Below are positions 44,275 to 52,982 of a DNA stretch of 64,000 nt, piece after piece. The stretch is from Acidobacteriaceae bacterium (GTDB taxonomy: Bacteria > Acidobacteriota > Terriglobia > Bryobacterales > Bryobacteraceae). The notes beneath the pieces were generated by a model, which made no database searches, had not been told where the DNA came from, and saw only the letters and a program-made list of their open reading frames with translations. The stretch is from contig JAFAYL010000021.1 in NCBI GenBank assembly GCA_019240405.1, positions 1 through 64,000 on the forward strand, in the 5' to 3' direction. The position numbers and the translations under genes are program-made. Positions within the stretch are counted from its first letter, which is position 1, and each line of letters begins with the position of its first letter.

Positions 44275-46719
44275 CTACTTGACGACGATATTCACAAGCT
44301 TGTCGGGAATTACGACTACTTTCACGACCTGTTTGCCGCTCGTGAACAATTTCACGCGCTCGTGCTGCAAGGCCAGGCGCTCCAGCTCCTGTTCTGTCGT
44401 CCCGAATGGCACTTCCAGATGAGCACGTAGCTTGCCATTCACTTGCACGGGGATCTCGGCGAGTTCCTCTTTCGCCAACACCGGGTCGTAGGTTGGCCAA
44501 GCTTGCCGGAAAACCGGACCTCGGTTGCCAAGGCTCTCCCAAAGGTCTTCCGCCACGTACGGTGCAAATGGAGCAATCATCAACGTCAATTTTTCAGATA
44601 CTTCGCGCAGGCATGGCGGTGAAAGCCGTGATTCGAGCGAAGTCAGCTCGTTCAAGAGTTCCATCAACGATGCGATCGACGTATTGAAGTGCCAGCGGCC
44701 GTCGAAATCGGTCGTGATCTTCTGAATCGTCTGATGCAGCTTGCGAAGAGCCTGCCGGTCTGCATTGTTGACCCCGCCATTAACCGGTCGGTCCGCATTT
44801 CGCGTGACAAACCGATAAACGCGCGCCACAAAACGGTACTGACCCTCTACGCTCGCTTCATCCCAGTCCATGTCCTTTTCCGGCGGGGCCGCGAAAAGTG
44901 TGTAGAGCCGGCAAGTATCCGCCCCATATTTTTCGACCATTTCGTCCGGATCAACCACATTGCCCTTCGATTTCGACATCGCACTCCCACCCATCAGCAC
45001 CATCCCTTGTGTGAATAGACGCTTCGTTGGCTCGCTGTTCTGGATCAGCCCAATATCGCGCATCATCTTGGTCCAGAAGCGTGAATAAATCAGGTGCAAG
45101 ATCGCGTGTGTAATTCCGCCGATATACTGATCGATGGGAAACCAGCGCGCAACTATTTCAGAATCGAACGGCGCCCGCTCGTTCTGCGGATCGCAGTATC
45201 GATAGAAGTACCAGGACGAGTCGATGAATGTATCCATGGTGTCGCTCTCGCGGCGCGCCGGTTCGCCGCACTTCGGACAACGCACGTTCATGAATGCGTC
45301 CACTCCTTCGAGGGGCGACCGCCCGGTTCCGGTAATCTTCACGTCCGGAGGCAACACAACTGGCAGCTCGTTCTCAGGTACCGGCACTATGCCGCACTTT
45401 GAGCAGTAAATGACTGGGATCGGAGTTCCCCAATAGCGCTGCCGCGAAATGCCCCAATCTTTGAGGCGATAGGTAATTGCCTTTGATCCAAAGCCGTTTT
45501 GTTCGGCGAACGCCGTCATTTTTTCCCGCGCCTCTGAGCTCGACAAGTTGGACCATTCGCCTGAATTATCGAGAATGCCGTCTTCAATAAAAGCTTCAGA
45601 GAGCGAACTGTTGACGAGCGTGCCGTCTACGGGGCGAATTACCGGCACGACCGGTATTCCATACTTCCGGCAGAATTCCAAATCGCGCTGATCATGAGCG
45701 GGCACGGCCATGATTGCGCCTGTACCGTATCCCATCACGACGAAGTTGCCGATCCAAATCGGAATCCTTGCCGCGTCGAACGGGCGGATCGCCTGGATTC
45801 CCGTGAATAGCCCTACCTTCTCCGCGATTCCCGGATCTAGCCGTCCGGCGGCGTCGATCATCTCCTTCACCTTGATCCGGTCGGATTCACGAGTGACCAG
45901 CTTTTCAACCATCGGATGCTGCGGCGCAAGAATCAGGCAGGTTGACCCGTAAATCGTGTCTATACGAGTGGTGAAGATTCTGATCCGGTCGTCCGATCCC
46001 TCGACCTTGAAGTCAACTTCCGCTCCTTCGGACCGGCCGATCCAGTTGCGCTGCATCGTCAATACGCGTTCGGGCCAGCCATTCTCGAGCTGCTTCATGT
46101 CTTCGAGCAGCTCACTTGCATAAGCGGTAGTCTTTAGAAACCACTGCTGCATCGGACGTTGTTCCACCGGCGTAGTCTCGTGCCGCCAACAACAGCCATT
46201 CACTACCTGCTCGTTCGCGAGAACCGTTGCGCACTCGGGACACCAATTCAGCAATGCTTCTTTGCGGTAGGCCACACTCCGCTCGAGCATTTTCAGGAAG
46301 AACCATTGATTCCAGCGATAGTAAGTCGGGTCGCAGCTCGCGATCTCACGATTCCAATCCAGCGCGAATCCGAGCCGCTGCATCTGCGCTTTCATATGCG
46401 CAATATTGGTGAGAGTCCAGTCCTGCGGCTCTCGCCCGGCTTTCAGTGCTGCATTTTCGGCAGGCAAGCCGAAGGCATCCCACCCCATAGGGTGCAGAAC
46501 GTTATATCCGCGCATCCACATATAACGAGCCAGCGCATCGCCAATCGCGTAGTTACGGACGTGTCCCATATGAAGAACGCCGCTCGGATAAGGCAGCATC
46601 TCCAAAACGTAGTATTTCGGCTTTTCTGGCGAATCGGCTACGTAGAGGGCTGTATCTTGCGACCAGCGCTCATACCACTTCTGCTCGATTGCTTTGTGAT
46701 CGTAAGCTTTTTCGGGGAT
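44275..46719 (-). CDS. leuS: Leucyl-tRNA synthetase, apparently initiated at ATC
   Basis: 814 residues if read from the ATC at 46719, against roughly 800-860 for bacterial LeuS. From there the frame reads IPEKAYDHKAIEQKWYERW and KPKYYVLEMLPYPSG, the standard LeuS N-terminus, with HIGH box HMGH at 50-53. AAGGAG lies five bases before the ATC. No ATG, GTG or TTG occurs in frame until the TTG at 46605, which would delete 38 conserved residues. The editing domain (ATTRIDTIYG-like, with FTTRIDTIYG and AVPAHDQRD) and anticodon-binding region are present; the KMSKS box reads AMSKSKGNV. The first 82 bases overlap nfo. It charges tRNA-Leu. Confidence 0.93.
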   Translation of the reverse strand: MPEKAYDHKAIEQKWYERWSQDTALYVADSPEKPKYYVLEMLPYPSGVLHMGHVRNYAIGDALARYMWMRGYNVLHPMGWDAFGLPAENAALKAGREPQDWTLTNIAHMKAQMQRLGFALDWNREIASCDPTYYRWNQWFFLKMLERSVAYRKEALLNWCPECATVLANEQVVNGCCWRHETTPVEQRPMQQWFLKTTAYASELLEDMKQLENGWPERVLTMQRNWIGRSEGAEVDFKVEGSDDRIRIFTTRIDTIYGSTCLILAPQHPMVEKLVTRESDRIKVKEMIDAAGRLDPGIAEKVGLFTGIQAIRPFDAARIPIWIGNFVVMGYGTGAIMAVPAHDQRDLEFCRKYGIPVVPVIRPVDGTLVNSSLSEAFIEDGILDNSGEWSNLSSSEAREKMTAFAEQNGFGSKAITYRLKDWGISRQRYWGTPIPVIYCSKCGIVPVPENELPVVLPPDVKITGTGRSPLEGVDAFMNVRCPKCGEPARRESDTMDTFIDSSWYFYRYCDPQNERAPFDSEIVARWFPIDQYIGGITHAILHLIYSRFWTKMMRDIGLIQNSEPTKRLFTQGMVLMGGSAMSKSKGNVVDPDEMVEKYGADTCRLYTLFAAPPEKDMDWDEASVEGQYRFVARVYRFVTRNADRPVNGGVNNADRQALRKLHQTIQKITTDFDGRWHFNTSIASLMELLNELTSLESRLSPPCLREVSEKLTLMIAPFAPYVAEDLWESLGNRGPVFRQAWPTYDPVLAKEELAEIPVQVNGKLRAHLEVPFGTTEQELERLALQHERVKLFTSGKQVVKVVVIPDKLVNIVVK

Positions 46720-47576
46720 ACTAACTCCTTGAGAGCCTGAACGTTTCGGAGATCGTCGCCTGGCTTATCGACCGGCGTTTCTAGGATGAATGCTTTCGTT
46801 CGCAATTTCGGATGGTTGAGAATGCGGCGGAAGCCTTCAACACCAATGTTACCTTCGCCGATGTGGGCGTGCCGGTCCAAGTGTGAGTTCAAAGGGGTCT
46901 TCGCATCATTGGCATGAATTACAGGTACATTCTCCAGCCCGAGCGTTTCAGATGCTGCTTGAAGTAACGATTCGAGCCCATCTTCATTGGCGACATCGAA
47001 ACCCGAGACATAACAATGGCAGGTATCGAGGCAATAGCCGATTGGTATCTCCAGGTAGTGCCCGACTAATTCGCGGATGACAGCCAGCTCGCGAAAATTG
47101 CCGCCGAGTTGTGCGCCCGCGCCCGCCGTGTTTTCAAGCAAAATGCTTAACTGCGCTTTGCGTTTCAACTTAGCATCTACGGTGCGCCAAGCGAGCACCA
47201 AAGCTTGGGCGGCATTGAATATGCCTTGTTCTGAAGTTAGGCCCTTATAGTTTCCGGGATGTGCAACCACATACTCGGCTCCGATAAGTAGCGCGCGCTC
47301 CAGCTCCGCAGCGAATGCGCGGATCGAAAGCTCTCGAATCACAGAGTTGTTCGTAGCCAGGTTAATTAGATAGCTATCGTGAATAACTAAAGGCGCCAGG
47401 TCGTGTTTCGCTCGCGCGCGACGTAACAATCGGACCTGCTCCGGGTCGGGAGCCTTAGCGCGCCACATGCGCGGGCTCGCGGAAAGGATCTGAAACGTAT
47501 TTGCGCCTAACTCGTTTGCTTTGAGGGCGGATCGCTCCAAAGAACTAGCAGTTGACGTATGTATCCCAATTCGCAA
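46638..47576 (-). CDS. nfo: Endonuclease IV (apurinic/apyrimidinic)
   Basis: 312 residues, TTG start at 47576 giving MRIGIHTSTASSLERSA. The AP-endonuclease TIM-barrel motifs are in order: NTFQILSASPRMWRAK, VIHDSYLINLA, the metal ligands in YVVAHPGNYKG, LLENTAGAG, YCLDTCHCYVSGFD, HANDAKTPLNSHLDRHAHIGEG and FILETPVDKPGDD. The enzyme cuts the backbone 5' of abasic sites and repairs oxidised 3' ends using a trinuclear zinc centre. Most family members are near 280 residues; the last 30 or so residues here lie in bases shared with leuS and look like read-through rather than domain. First gene of the operon. Confidence 0.95.
   Translation of the reverse strand: MRIGIHTSTASSLERSALKANELGANTFQILSASPRMWRAKAPDPEQVRLLRRARAKHDLAPLVIHDSYLINLATNNSVIRELSIRAFAAELERALLIGAEYVVAHPGNYKGLTSEQGIFNAAQALVLAWRTVDAKLKRKAQLSILLENTAGAGAQLGGNFRELAVIRELVGHYLEIPIGYCLDTCHCYVSGFDVANEDGLESLLQAASETLGLENVPVIHANDAKTPLNSHLDRHAHIGEGNIGVEGFRRILNHPKLRTKAFILETPVDKPGDDLRNVQALKELVSPKKLTITKQSSRSGMSAGRKIQPST
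46717..46730 (-). promoter_or_regulatory. Shine-Dalgarno plus ATC initiation site of leuS
   Basis: AAGGAG at 46725-46730, a five-base spacer TTAGT, then ATC at 46717-46719, followed at once by codons for PEKAYDHKAI. The spacing is optimal, and the codon stands where homologues have ATG. This site sits inside the 3' part of nfo. Confidence 0.65.
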
Positions 47577-47665
47577 ATCTCAGGATAGCGACATATCTCA
47601 TTTCGGAACCCGCTGGTATACTCGGCTTCGTCGAAGCGTTTAGAGCGCATCATATTGTTGATCCA

Positions 47666-48097
47666 ATGCCGCGTTACTTTACTTTGATAGAGGCAGAAGG
47701 ACTCCTTTCAAAAGTGGAGCGCCTCCTACGCGAATTGGTTCAGTTGAAGCAGAGCTATGATTCTGCCGGTGCCGAGCTCGATCGAATCAGTCAGCGCGTG
47801 GCCTTAACCGGCGGGATGATTGTTTCTCGCGAACAGGTTCAGCAGATTCGAATGCGAAAAGACGCGTTCGCTCGCCGCCTTCAGACGTCGGTCGAAGAAC
47901 TGCAAAATACCGGCTGTCTTCTTAAAGATGTCGATATCGGATTGGTCGACTTCCCCACTCTTTATCGCGATAAAGAAGTGTATCTTTGCTGGAAATTGGG
48001 GGAATCGGGGATTAAATTCTGGCATCACCTTGAAGACGGATATCGCGGCCGTCGCCCGATTGATACTGAATTCCTCGAACATCATCGCGGTGACTAA
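47666..48097 (+). CDS. DUF2203 protein
   Basis: 143 residues from the ATG at 47666 (MPRYFTLIEAEGLLSKVERL); the frame is open further upstream but homologues begin here. The protein is helical for about 105 residues and ends with the family block DVDIGLVDFPTLYRDKEVYL, CWKLGESGIKFWHH and EDGYRGRRPID. DUF2203 proteins are small, cytoplasmic and of unknown function. It is divergent from nfo by about 90 bases and precedes the DUF507 gene by 69 bases, a pairing that may form a small operon. Confidence 0.88.
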   Translation: MPRYFTLIEAEGLLSKVERLLRELVQLKQSYDSAGAELDRISQRVALTGGMIVSREQVQQIRMRKDAFARRLQTSVEELQNTGCLLKDVDIGLVDFPTLYRDKEVYLCWKLGESGIKFWHHLEDGYRGRRPIDTEFLEHHRGD

Positions 48098-48166
48098 GCG
48101 ATTTCAAGCCTGTGTTCGCCGGTTAGAACTTCACCAAAATATCCGAATTGTTAAACTAACGCTCGG

Positions 48167-48754
48167 ATGATATTGGCGCGAGAGTTCATCGGGTATCTGT
48201 CACGGCAGCTCGTCAGCCGTCTTAGTCCCGGTGCTTTTGAGACGTCAAATCCTGCCGTAGCCGCGGAGTTCATCGCACAAATTATCGGGGAGGATTTATC
48301 GTTAGAAGACAAGCTGAACGACGAAGTCCGTGAGCTGCTCGAGGACTATAGCGACTATATGCGCCGCGAAAATGTCTCCTATCACGAGATGTTTCGCCGC
48401 ATAAAGAATCAACTACTGGCTCAACGGAAAGTCGTTCGCGCTTCGGGTCGTGATACGGGAGATGGCATGAAGCTTTCACGAGATAAGGTGAATGACCTGG
48501 CTCACAAGCTCGTGTCGGCCATGCGCAAATCACGCGATTTCCGGGTGCGCAAGGATCCAAACGAGCTTCGGCTTTCGCTGGTTCGCGAGATTACTAGCAT
48601 CCTGCAGATGGAAGATCGTGTGGATCGCGCGGCTCGACAGAAAATCCGCACGCAAAAGCGGGATATCGCTGAGGGCGGCGAAGAATACGATCTCTTGCAC
48701 AAGCGGTATTACGCCGAGGAATTAAAAAAGCTCGGCATCAATCTGAACAGTTAG
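48167..48754 (+). CDS. Tandem DUF507 protein
   Basis: 195 residues made of two related DUF507-like halves. The N-half (1-98) begins MILAREFIGYLSRQLVSRL and contains LEDKLNDEVRELLEDYSDYM; the C-half begins at Met101 with MKLSRDKVNDLAHKLVSAMR and ends YDLLHKRYYAEELKKLGI, the usual DUF507 ending. Single-domain DUF507 proteins are about 90-95 residues, so this is a fusion or duplication. GGGAG sits five bases before Met101, which could produce the C-half alone. Function of DUF507 is unknown. The ribosome site before residue 1 is weak. The 3' end overlaps the convergent gene by four bases. Confidence 0.88.
   Translation: MILAREFIGYLSRQLVSRLSPGAFETSNPAVAAEFIAQIIGEDLSLEDKLNDEVRELLEDYSDYMRRENVSYHEMFRRIKNQLLAQRKVVRASGRDTGDGMKLSRDKVNDLAHKLVSAMRKSRDFRVRKDPNELRLSLVREITSILQMEDRVDRAARQKIRTQKRDIAEGGEEYDLLHKRYYAEELKKLGINLNS
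48457..48469 (+). promoter_or_regulatory. Internal ribosome binding site and ATG in the DUF507 gene
   Basis: GGGAG at 48457-48461, five bases, then ATG at 48467-48469, in frame and exactly at the start of the second DUF507 half. It is a stronger site than that of the full-length ORF. Confidence 0.55.
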
Positions 48755-50454
48755 TTACTTGTTTTTTGGAGTGCGCCCGAGGCTAGCCGCAACGGATTAG
48801 ACGCCTTCCTCAGATCGCGCGAGTCATAAACGACAAATTCACGGTTAGCGAACGCTGGTTTCACGTCGGCCAGTTCATGTGAGCGCCTAAGTACGAAATA
48901 ATCGACCGGCAGCGACAGCATGCGTTCCATCCGCTGCGGCGAGAAGGACTCCTGCATCGTCTCGTGCCATCGATCCCACCAGTCGTTTGCGAACGACTCG
49001 AAAAAATTTAGCAAGCTACCGCTTCGCCAGTCGACCCACAATGCACGCCGCGATTCGCCTCGAAATATTCCTGGGTAGAGATCGCGCCCCGCATCCGGAA
49101 ACAAAAACATCGAGCTGCCCCAGGTGTTTGCTTCCGCCCAATCCGCAACGTCAGCGATCTCGTTTTCATGGATGGCACGGGTATTTCCAAGGCGGCACAC
49201 TGTCGCTCCAGCAAACATTGCCAATAGCGGGATGATGAGAACAAAGCGGTGTGCTTTCCTTCCCTGATGTTGAATTAGCAGGTAAACAGAGAGACCGGCG
49301 AGCACAAGTGAGAAAGCCAGTTCGGCCAAATGTGCCGGACTCGAGACTCGCAATACGTCAAGAATCCGGGTTTGAAACGGAATCGCAAAGACGACAAAGA
49401 ACCATACAAAGGTCTCCCATTCTCTTCGCTCCAATGCTGCACGAACGCCAGCAATGCTAGACGTTAACACCGCCATTCCAGCAGTAAATATCAATTCTCT
49501 TGCCGGTTGGATCTGAGGAATCAGCGTCCAGCGCAATTTCTCTAAAAAGAGAAATGACACCGGTATGCTAACGATACCGAATAGGGGCAGTGCGATGAGG
49601 AACCATCGCATTTGGCGGTTTAGTATCGGCCAAATCCTTGCGGTTGCCCACATCCCGCAGAGCCAAATAGCCAGGTAACTCCAAATCTCTTTCCCCGCCC
49701 ATAGGGAGACCCATGCGCTACTTGACCAATAGCGTTGAAGATCCGCAACTCGCGCCGGCAGCTTTCCGAAAACTGCCTGCGATTCCACAACTCCCGGCTG
49801 TAACTGGGCAAGATTTGCCAGCAAAAGAGCAAAGACAAACAGCGACGTAAGAACTGGCCGAAATAGTGGGCGCAGGTCGCGATCAAAAATAGCTGCCAAG
49901 ACAATTACCAACCAAAAACTGGCTGCAATGGGTATGTCATAAAGCAACGCCAGGCCACCCGCCAAGCCAGCTAGGAGAGGCTTTCCCCTTGCGAGCAGGC
50001 CCATTCCGAGAAGAATGAGTCCCACGGCGAATCCGTACGGTAAAGGTTCTCGCTCCACCAACGCCACTCCGGGACCGGCCAATGTCGCACCTAAATTAAG
50101 CAGCGCCGCAACGAGAAACGAAAGTAAATCGGAGAGCCCGACTGCCCTTGCAAGCAAGAAAGCACCGAACACGCTCGCTGCGCGCCAAATAAGCTGCTGA
50201 ATTACCAATGCTGTCTTGAAATTTATTCCTGGGATTTCGCGCAAAGAAAGAGTAACTTCGTCATAAATCGTGTACTTAAGATGAGGGTGCGTGGCAACCA
50301 AGTCGCGAGACAGATATCCCGGGGCGTCAAGCCGCTCGAGCATAGGAACATAGACTTGTGTTTCACCGCGCAGGTAACTATGACCGGGGAAAACTGCAAA
50401 TTCGAAATAAGTTACCAGCGCGATTCCTACGGATAGGAGAAGCGCTCGCCGCAT
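48751..50454 (-). CDS. Polytopic membrane protein, unknown
   Basis: 567 residues with about ten to twelve hydrophobic segments from residue 5 to about 420 (for example ALLLSVGIALVTYFEFAVF at the start and GFAVGLILLGMGLLARGKPL), then a soluble C-terminal part of about 140 residues. The early loop reads GYLSRDLVATHPHLKYTIYDE, and the C-terminal part FLFPDAGRDLYPGIFRGESR. The layout recalls membrane glycosyltransferase-like or DUF6798-type proteins, but no catalytic Asp motif is certain, so no function is assigned. It begins immediately after the TAG stop of the TPR gene (no gap), so the two are co-translated. Confidence 0.8.
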   Translation of the reverse strand: MRRALLLSVGIALVTYFEFAVFPGHSYLRGETQVYVPMLERLDAPGYLSRDLVATHPHLKYTIYDEVTLSLREIPGINFKTALVIQQLIWRAASVFGAFLLARAVGLSDLLSFLVAALLNLGATLAGPGVALVEREPLPYGFAVGLILLGMGLLARGKPLLAGLAGGLALLYDIPIAASFWLVIVLAAIFDRDLRPLFRPVLTSLFVFALLLANLAQLQPGVVESQAVFGKLPARVADLQRYWSSSAWVSLWAGKEIWSYLAIWLCGMWATARIWPILNRQMRWFLIALPLFGIVSIPVSFLFLEKLRWTLIPQIQPARELIFTAGMAVLTSSIAGVRAALERREWETFVWFFVVFAIPFQTRILDVLRVSSPAHLAELAFSLVLAGLSVYLLIQHQGRKAHRFVLIIPLLAMFAGATVCRLGNTRAIHENEIADVADWAEANTWGSSMFLFPDAGRDLYPGIFRGESRRALWVDWRSGSLLNFFESFANDWWDRWHETMQESFSPQRMERMLSLPVDYFVLRRSHELADVKPAFANREFVVYDSRDLRKASNPLRLASGALQKTSN

Positions 50455-51174
50455 CTATTGTGCTGGAGTTTTTTCCAATTGCTGTTTAGCCCAGAGGCGG
50501 TTCGGATCGAGCTGTACGGCGCGCTGCAAGGCTTGTCTCGCTTCAGAGTTGCGGTTTGATTTCCGTAAAGCTATTCCTCGCCAAAGATAGGCTTCGGCTA
50601 AATTGTGGTCCAGCGATATTGCTTTATCGAAATCTTTAAGCGCGAGATCTACCCCACCGCCCATTGAAGGTGGCAAATAAAAATTTCCAACACCGCGGCT
50701 CACGTATGCAAGCGCAAGTCCATTGTCAAGTTGTATGGCCTTGTTGATTTCATCGCGAGCGCACTGTCCGTACTTGAGACTTCCGAAAACGGGATTGGCA
50801 GGAATCACTTGGCCGCAAAGTTCGCCTAAGAGACGATGGTATTCGGAATTCGCTTCGTTGAGAGAAACAGCTTTCTTCGCTGCCTCTACACCGGCTTCAG
50901 CGAGTTGCTCAGCTTTCTTTTTATCGCGCCCTTCAATCGCGACCTCTGCGGCATACGAGTACGCGAGCGCCGTTCGGTATTGGTTTTCGGGCAATTGCGA
51001 ATTTGCGTGCGCAGCTTGCTGGTATTGCGAGATCATGCCTTCGAGCGCCGCCAAATCCTGGCGATCCCTTGCTTCCTCCAAATCGCTTGTAGAAATGCTT
51101 GGTGGGGACGCCAGCATTGAAATTGAAAAAATCCATGCCGGCGCGAGAAACAGGCGCAGTACTTTTATCGACAT
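50455..51174 (-). CDS. Exported TPR protein
   Basis: 239 residues, GGAGG just before the ATG. Signal peptide at about 1-22 (LAPAWIFSISMLA). The body is TPR: QYRTALAYSYAAEVAIEGRD, LALAYVSRGVGNFYLPPSMG, AEAYLWRGIALRKSNRNSEA, about four to five units. There is no other domain. It directly precedes the polytopic membrane protein gene with stop and start codons adjacent, so a joint role in the envelope is likely; what it binds is unknown. Confidence 0.85.
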   Translation of the reverse strand: MSIKVLRLFLAPAWIFSISMLASPPSISTSDLEEARDRQDLAALEGMISQYQQAAHANSQLPENQYRTALAYSYAAEVAIEGRDKKKAEQLAEAGVEAAKKAVSLNEANSEYHRLLGELCGQVIPANPVFGSLKYGQCARDEINKAIQLDNGLALAYVSRGVGNFYLPPSMGGGVDLALKDFDKAISLDHNLAEAYLWRGIALRKSNRNSEARQALQRAVQLDPNRLWAKQQLEKTPAQ

Positions 51175-51206
51175 CAGCCTCCATTGTAAGGAGGCCGGCC
51201 CTGCCG

Positions 51207-52412
51207 CTACAGTTTCAAAATTCTGCGCTGGCCTATAAGAAAGTAAAACCCGAGCGCCACGAGCAAAAGGCCATTCGCGACCATCATCGCCGGCGCAGAT
51301 GTTTCTTTGATCAGCAAACCCGATACAAGACTGCCGAAGGGCATGCCGCCCCGGAATGCAACGTTGTAGACGCTCATCACTCGTCCGCGCATTGCGTCGC
51401 TCACCCGCAGTTGGACCAAAGAAAGATTAAAGGCAAATACGATCATGAGCGATGCACCTGCGGCAAATACGAGCAATGTGCTCAGAACGAGATTCCTCGA
51501 AAATCCGAATCCCGCAATCAAAATGCCGAGCAAGAGCATGACCAGCAGTGCTCGCTTCGCTTGTCCGATACGATTCTGGGTTCCTGCCACAACGAGCGCT
51601 CCTATGACCGATCCGGCCCCGGACAAGCACAGAAATAATGTAAAGGTGTTCGCATCCCCGTGTAGTACATCGCGCGCCATCACAGGCAGGAACGTGATTA
51701 GAGGAAAGGACAAGAGAGTTAGAAGGAATGCGAGCGCGACCAGGCTCGCCATCCCTTCCTGACCCCATATAAACCGTAGCCCCTCGTGCATGCTCTCAAA
51801 TACCGAGATTTCTTTGCGCTCCGGAACAAAGTGCACCCGGATCATGAGGAGCGCAAAGATCACGGCAAGAAACGAAACTCCGTTCAACGCGAAGCACCAG
51901 AACGCCCCTAACTTAGTCAGTGCAATACCGCCTAACATAGGGCCAAGAACACGCGCCAGATTGAATTGGATAGAGTTCAACGCGATTGCGTTCGGAATAT
52001 CTTCTTTGCTAACCAGCGTGGGAATCAATGCTGAATAAGCTGGTCCGCCAAATGATTGCGCCAACCCCACAGTGAACGAGAGGCACCATATATGCCAGAC
52101 GCGAACAATGCCTGTTTCGACCAGCCCGGCGAGCAAGAATGCACACATCATCTGTACTACTTGCGACGCTAGCAGCAGATTTCGCCGGCTCTTACGGTCC
52201 GCGAACACACCTCCAAATAAGGAGAACAAGAAAATAGGAATCTGTCCGAAGAACGCATCCAGCCCTAAATACACCGACGAGTTCGAGAGCTTGTACACTA
52301 ACCAGCTCTGAGCGAGAATCTGCATCCAGGTGCCGATGGTTGAGGTACATGCTCCCAACCACAACAAGCGGAAATCCGGATACTGGAACGCTCGAAAGAT
52401 GCGCTGTAGCAC
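51207..52412 (-). CDS. MFS transporter, MFS_3 type
   Basis: 401 residues, GTG start contiguous with the stop of the preceding gene (TAAGTG). It begins FRAFQYPDFRLLWLGACTS and has the subfamily features ISTIGTWMQILAQSWLVYKL-like helix 1, FSLFGGVFADRKSRRNLLLA in loop 2-3, the IPNAIALNSIQFNLARVLGP motif of helix 5 and VQLRVSDAMRGRVMSVYN in the second half, with about twelve membrane segments. It is homologous to the MFS protein at 5583-6875 and to enterobactin/EntS-like exporters. Substrate unknown. Co-transcribed with a small exported protein upstream. Confidence 0.9.
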   Translation of the reverse strand: MLQRIFRAFQYPDFRLLWLGACTSTIGTWMQILAQSWLVYKLSNSSVYLGLDAFFGQIPIFLFSLFGGVFADRKSRRNLLLASQVVQMMCAFLLAGLVETGIVRVWHIWCLSFTVGLAQSFGGPAYSALIPTLVSKEDIPNAIALNSIQFNLARVLGPMLGGIALTKLGAFWCFALNGVSFLAVIFALLMIRVHFVPERKEISVFESMHEGLRFIWGQEGMASLVALAFLLTLLSFPLITFLPVMARDVLHGDANTFTLFLCLSGAGSVIGALVVAGTQNRIGQAKRALLVMLLLGILIAGFGFSRNLVLSTLLVFAAGASLMIVFAFNLSLVQLRVSDAMRGRVMSVYNVAFRGGMPFGSLVSGLLIKETSAPAMMVANGLLLVALGFYFLIGQRRILKL

Positions 52413-52898
52413 TTAATAAACGGTGAAACAGAAAGCAGTATTGTCGCCTTCCGGGGAGAGAGAGTACTCACCAGGACTCAGCGATTCTGAGGATTCCAGC
52501 CGGAACAGCCCCTCATCGAGCCTGCGTACACTCAGATGAAACACCGGTTCATCACTGTTTCTCTTGCGTTTTCCAGATATAACGATTTCTCTCCGTCCAT
52601 TTCGCACCTCGAAACGGAATAGGCCGAGTTGTTCGGCTCTGAAGCGATCTGGCGAAAAGAGAAAGATCGGCTCGGCCAGCGGCGTTCGAGCCGGTGACGT
52701 CGCGCCTGGCACAAAAAAGAGCTGCCCGTCTTTCGATCGTGATTGGCTCGCATTCTGTACTTCGGTCATGACTAACTTGTCACCATGCAACAAGTAAGGC
52801 ACGTCTTTCTTCTCCGGCTTAGGTCCCGCATATTTGTCCTGAGCTGTCGCGGCCTGTAGCCCAAGTGAGAGTAACGCTAGAAGGATTCGCCGTGTCAT
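52413..52898 (-). CDS. Small exported protein, unknown
   Basis: 161 residues from the ATG at 52898, which gives a compact signal peptide (MTRRILLALLSLGLQAATAQ); seven more residues are possible upstream. The mature part is beta-rich: DVPYLLHGDKLVMTEVQNA near the start, then PIFLFSPDRFRAEQLGLFRF and the closing SPGEYSLSPEGDNTAFCFTV, which looks like a conserved ending. No catalytic motif is seen and I cannot name a family. Its stop abuts the GTG of the MFS gene. Divergent from the AsmA-like gene by 84 bases. Confidence 0.75.
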   Translation of the reverse strand: MTRRILLALLSLGLQAATAQDKYAGPKPEKKDVPYLLHGDKLVMTEVQNASQSRSKDGQLFFVPGATSPARTPLAEPIFLFSPDRFRAEQLGLFRFEVRNGRREIVISGKRKRNSDEPVFHLSVRRLDEGLFRLESSESLSPGEYSLSPEGDNTAFCFTVY

Positions 52899-52982
52899 AT
52901 GCTTTATTGTCGAACTCACAGAAATGTTAAAGGCTATAATCGTGACGATTCCCTTCCGTTCGCCGGCCAGTCAAGAAGCGGA

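Noticed and set aside
44183-44542. 120-residue N-terminal extension of the ABC ATPase
   Set aside because: It lies inside leuS in another frame and is Arg/Gly/Ser-rich; the ATPase fold begins after the TTG at 44182.
44275-46605. leuS starting at the TTG at 46605
   Set aside because: It would remove 38 residues of conserved N-terminus encoded in frame and leave the start without a good ribosome site.
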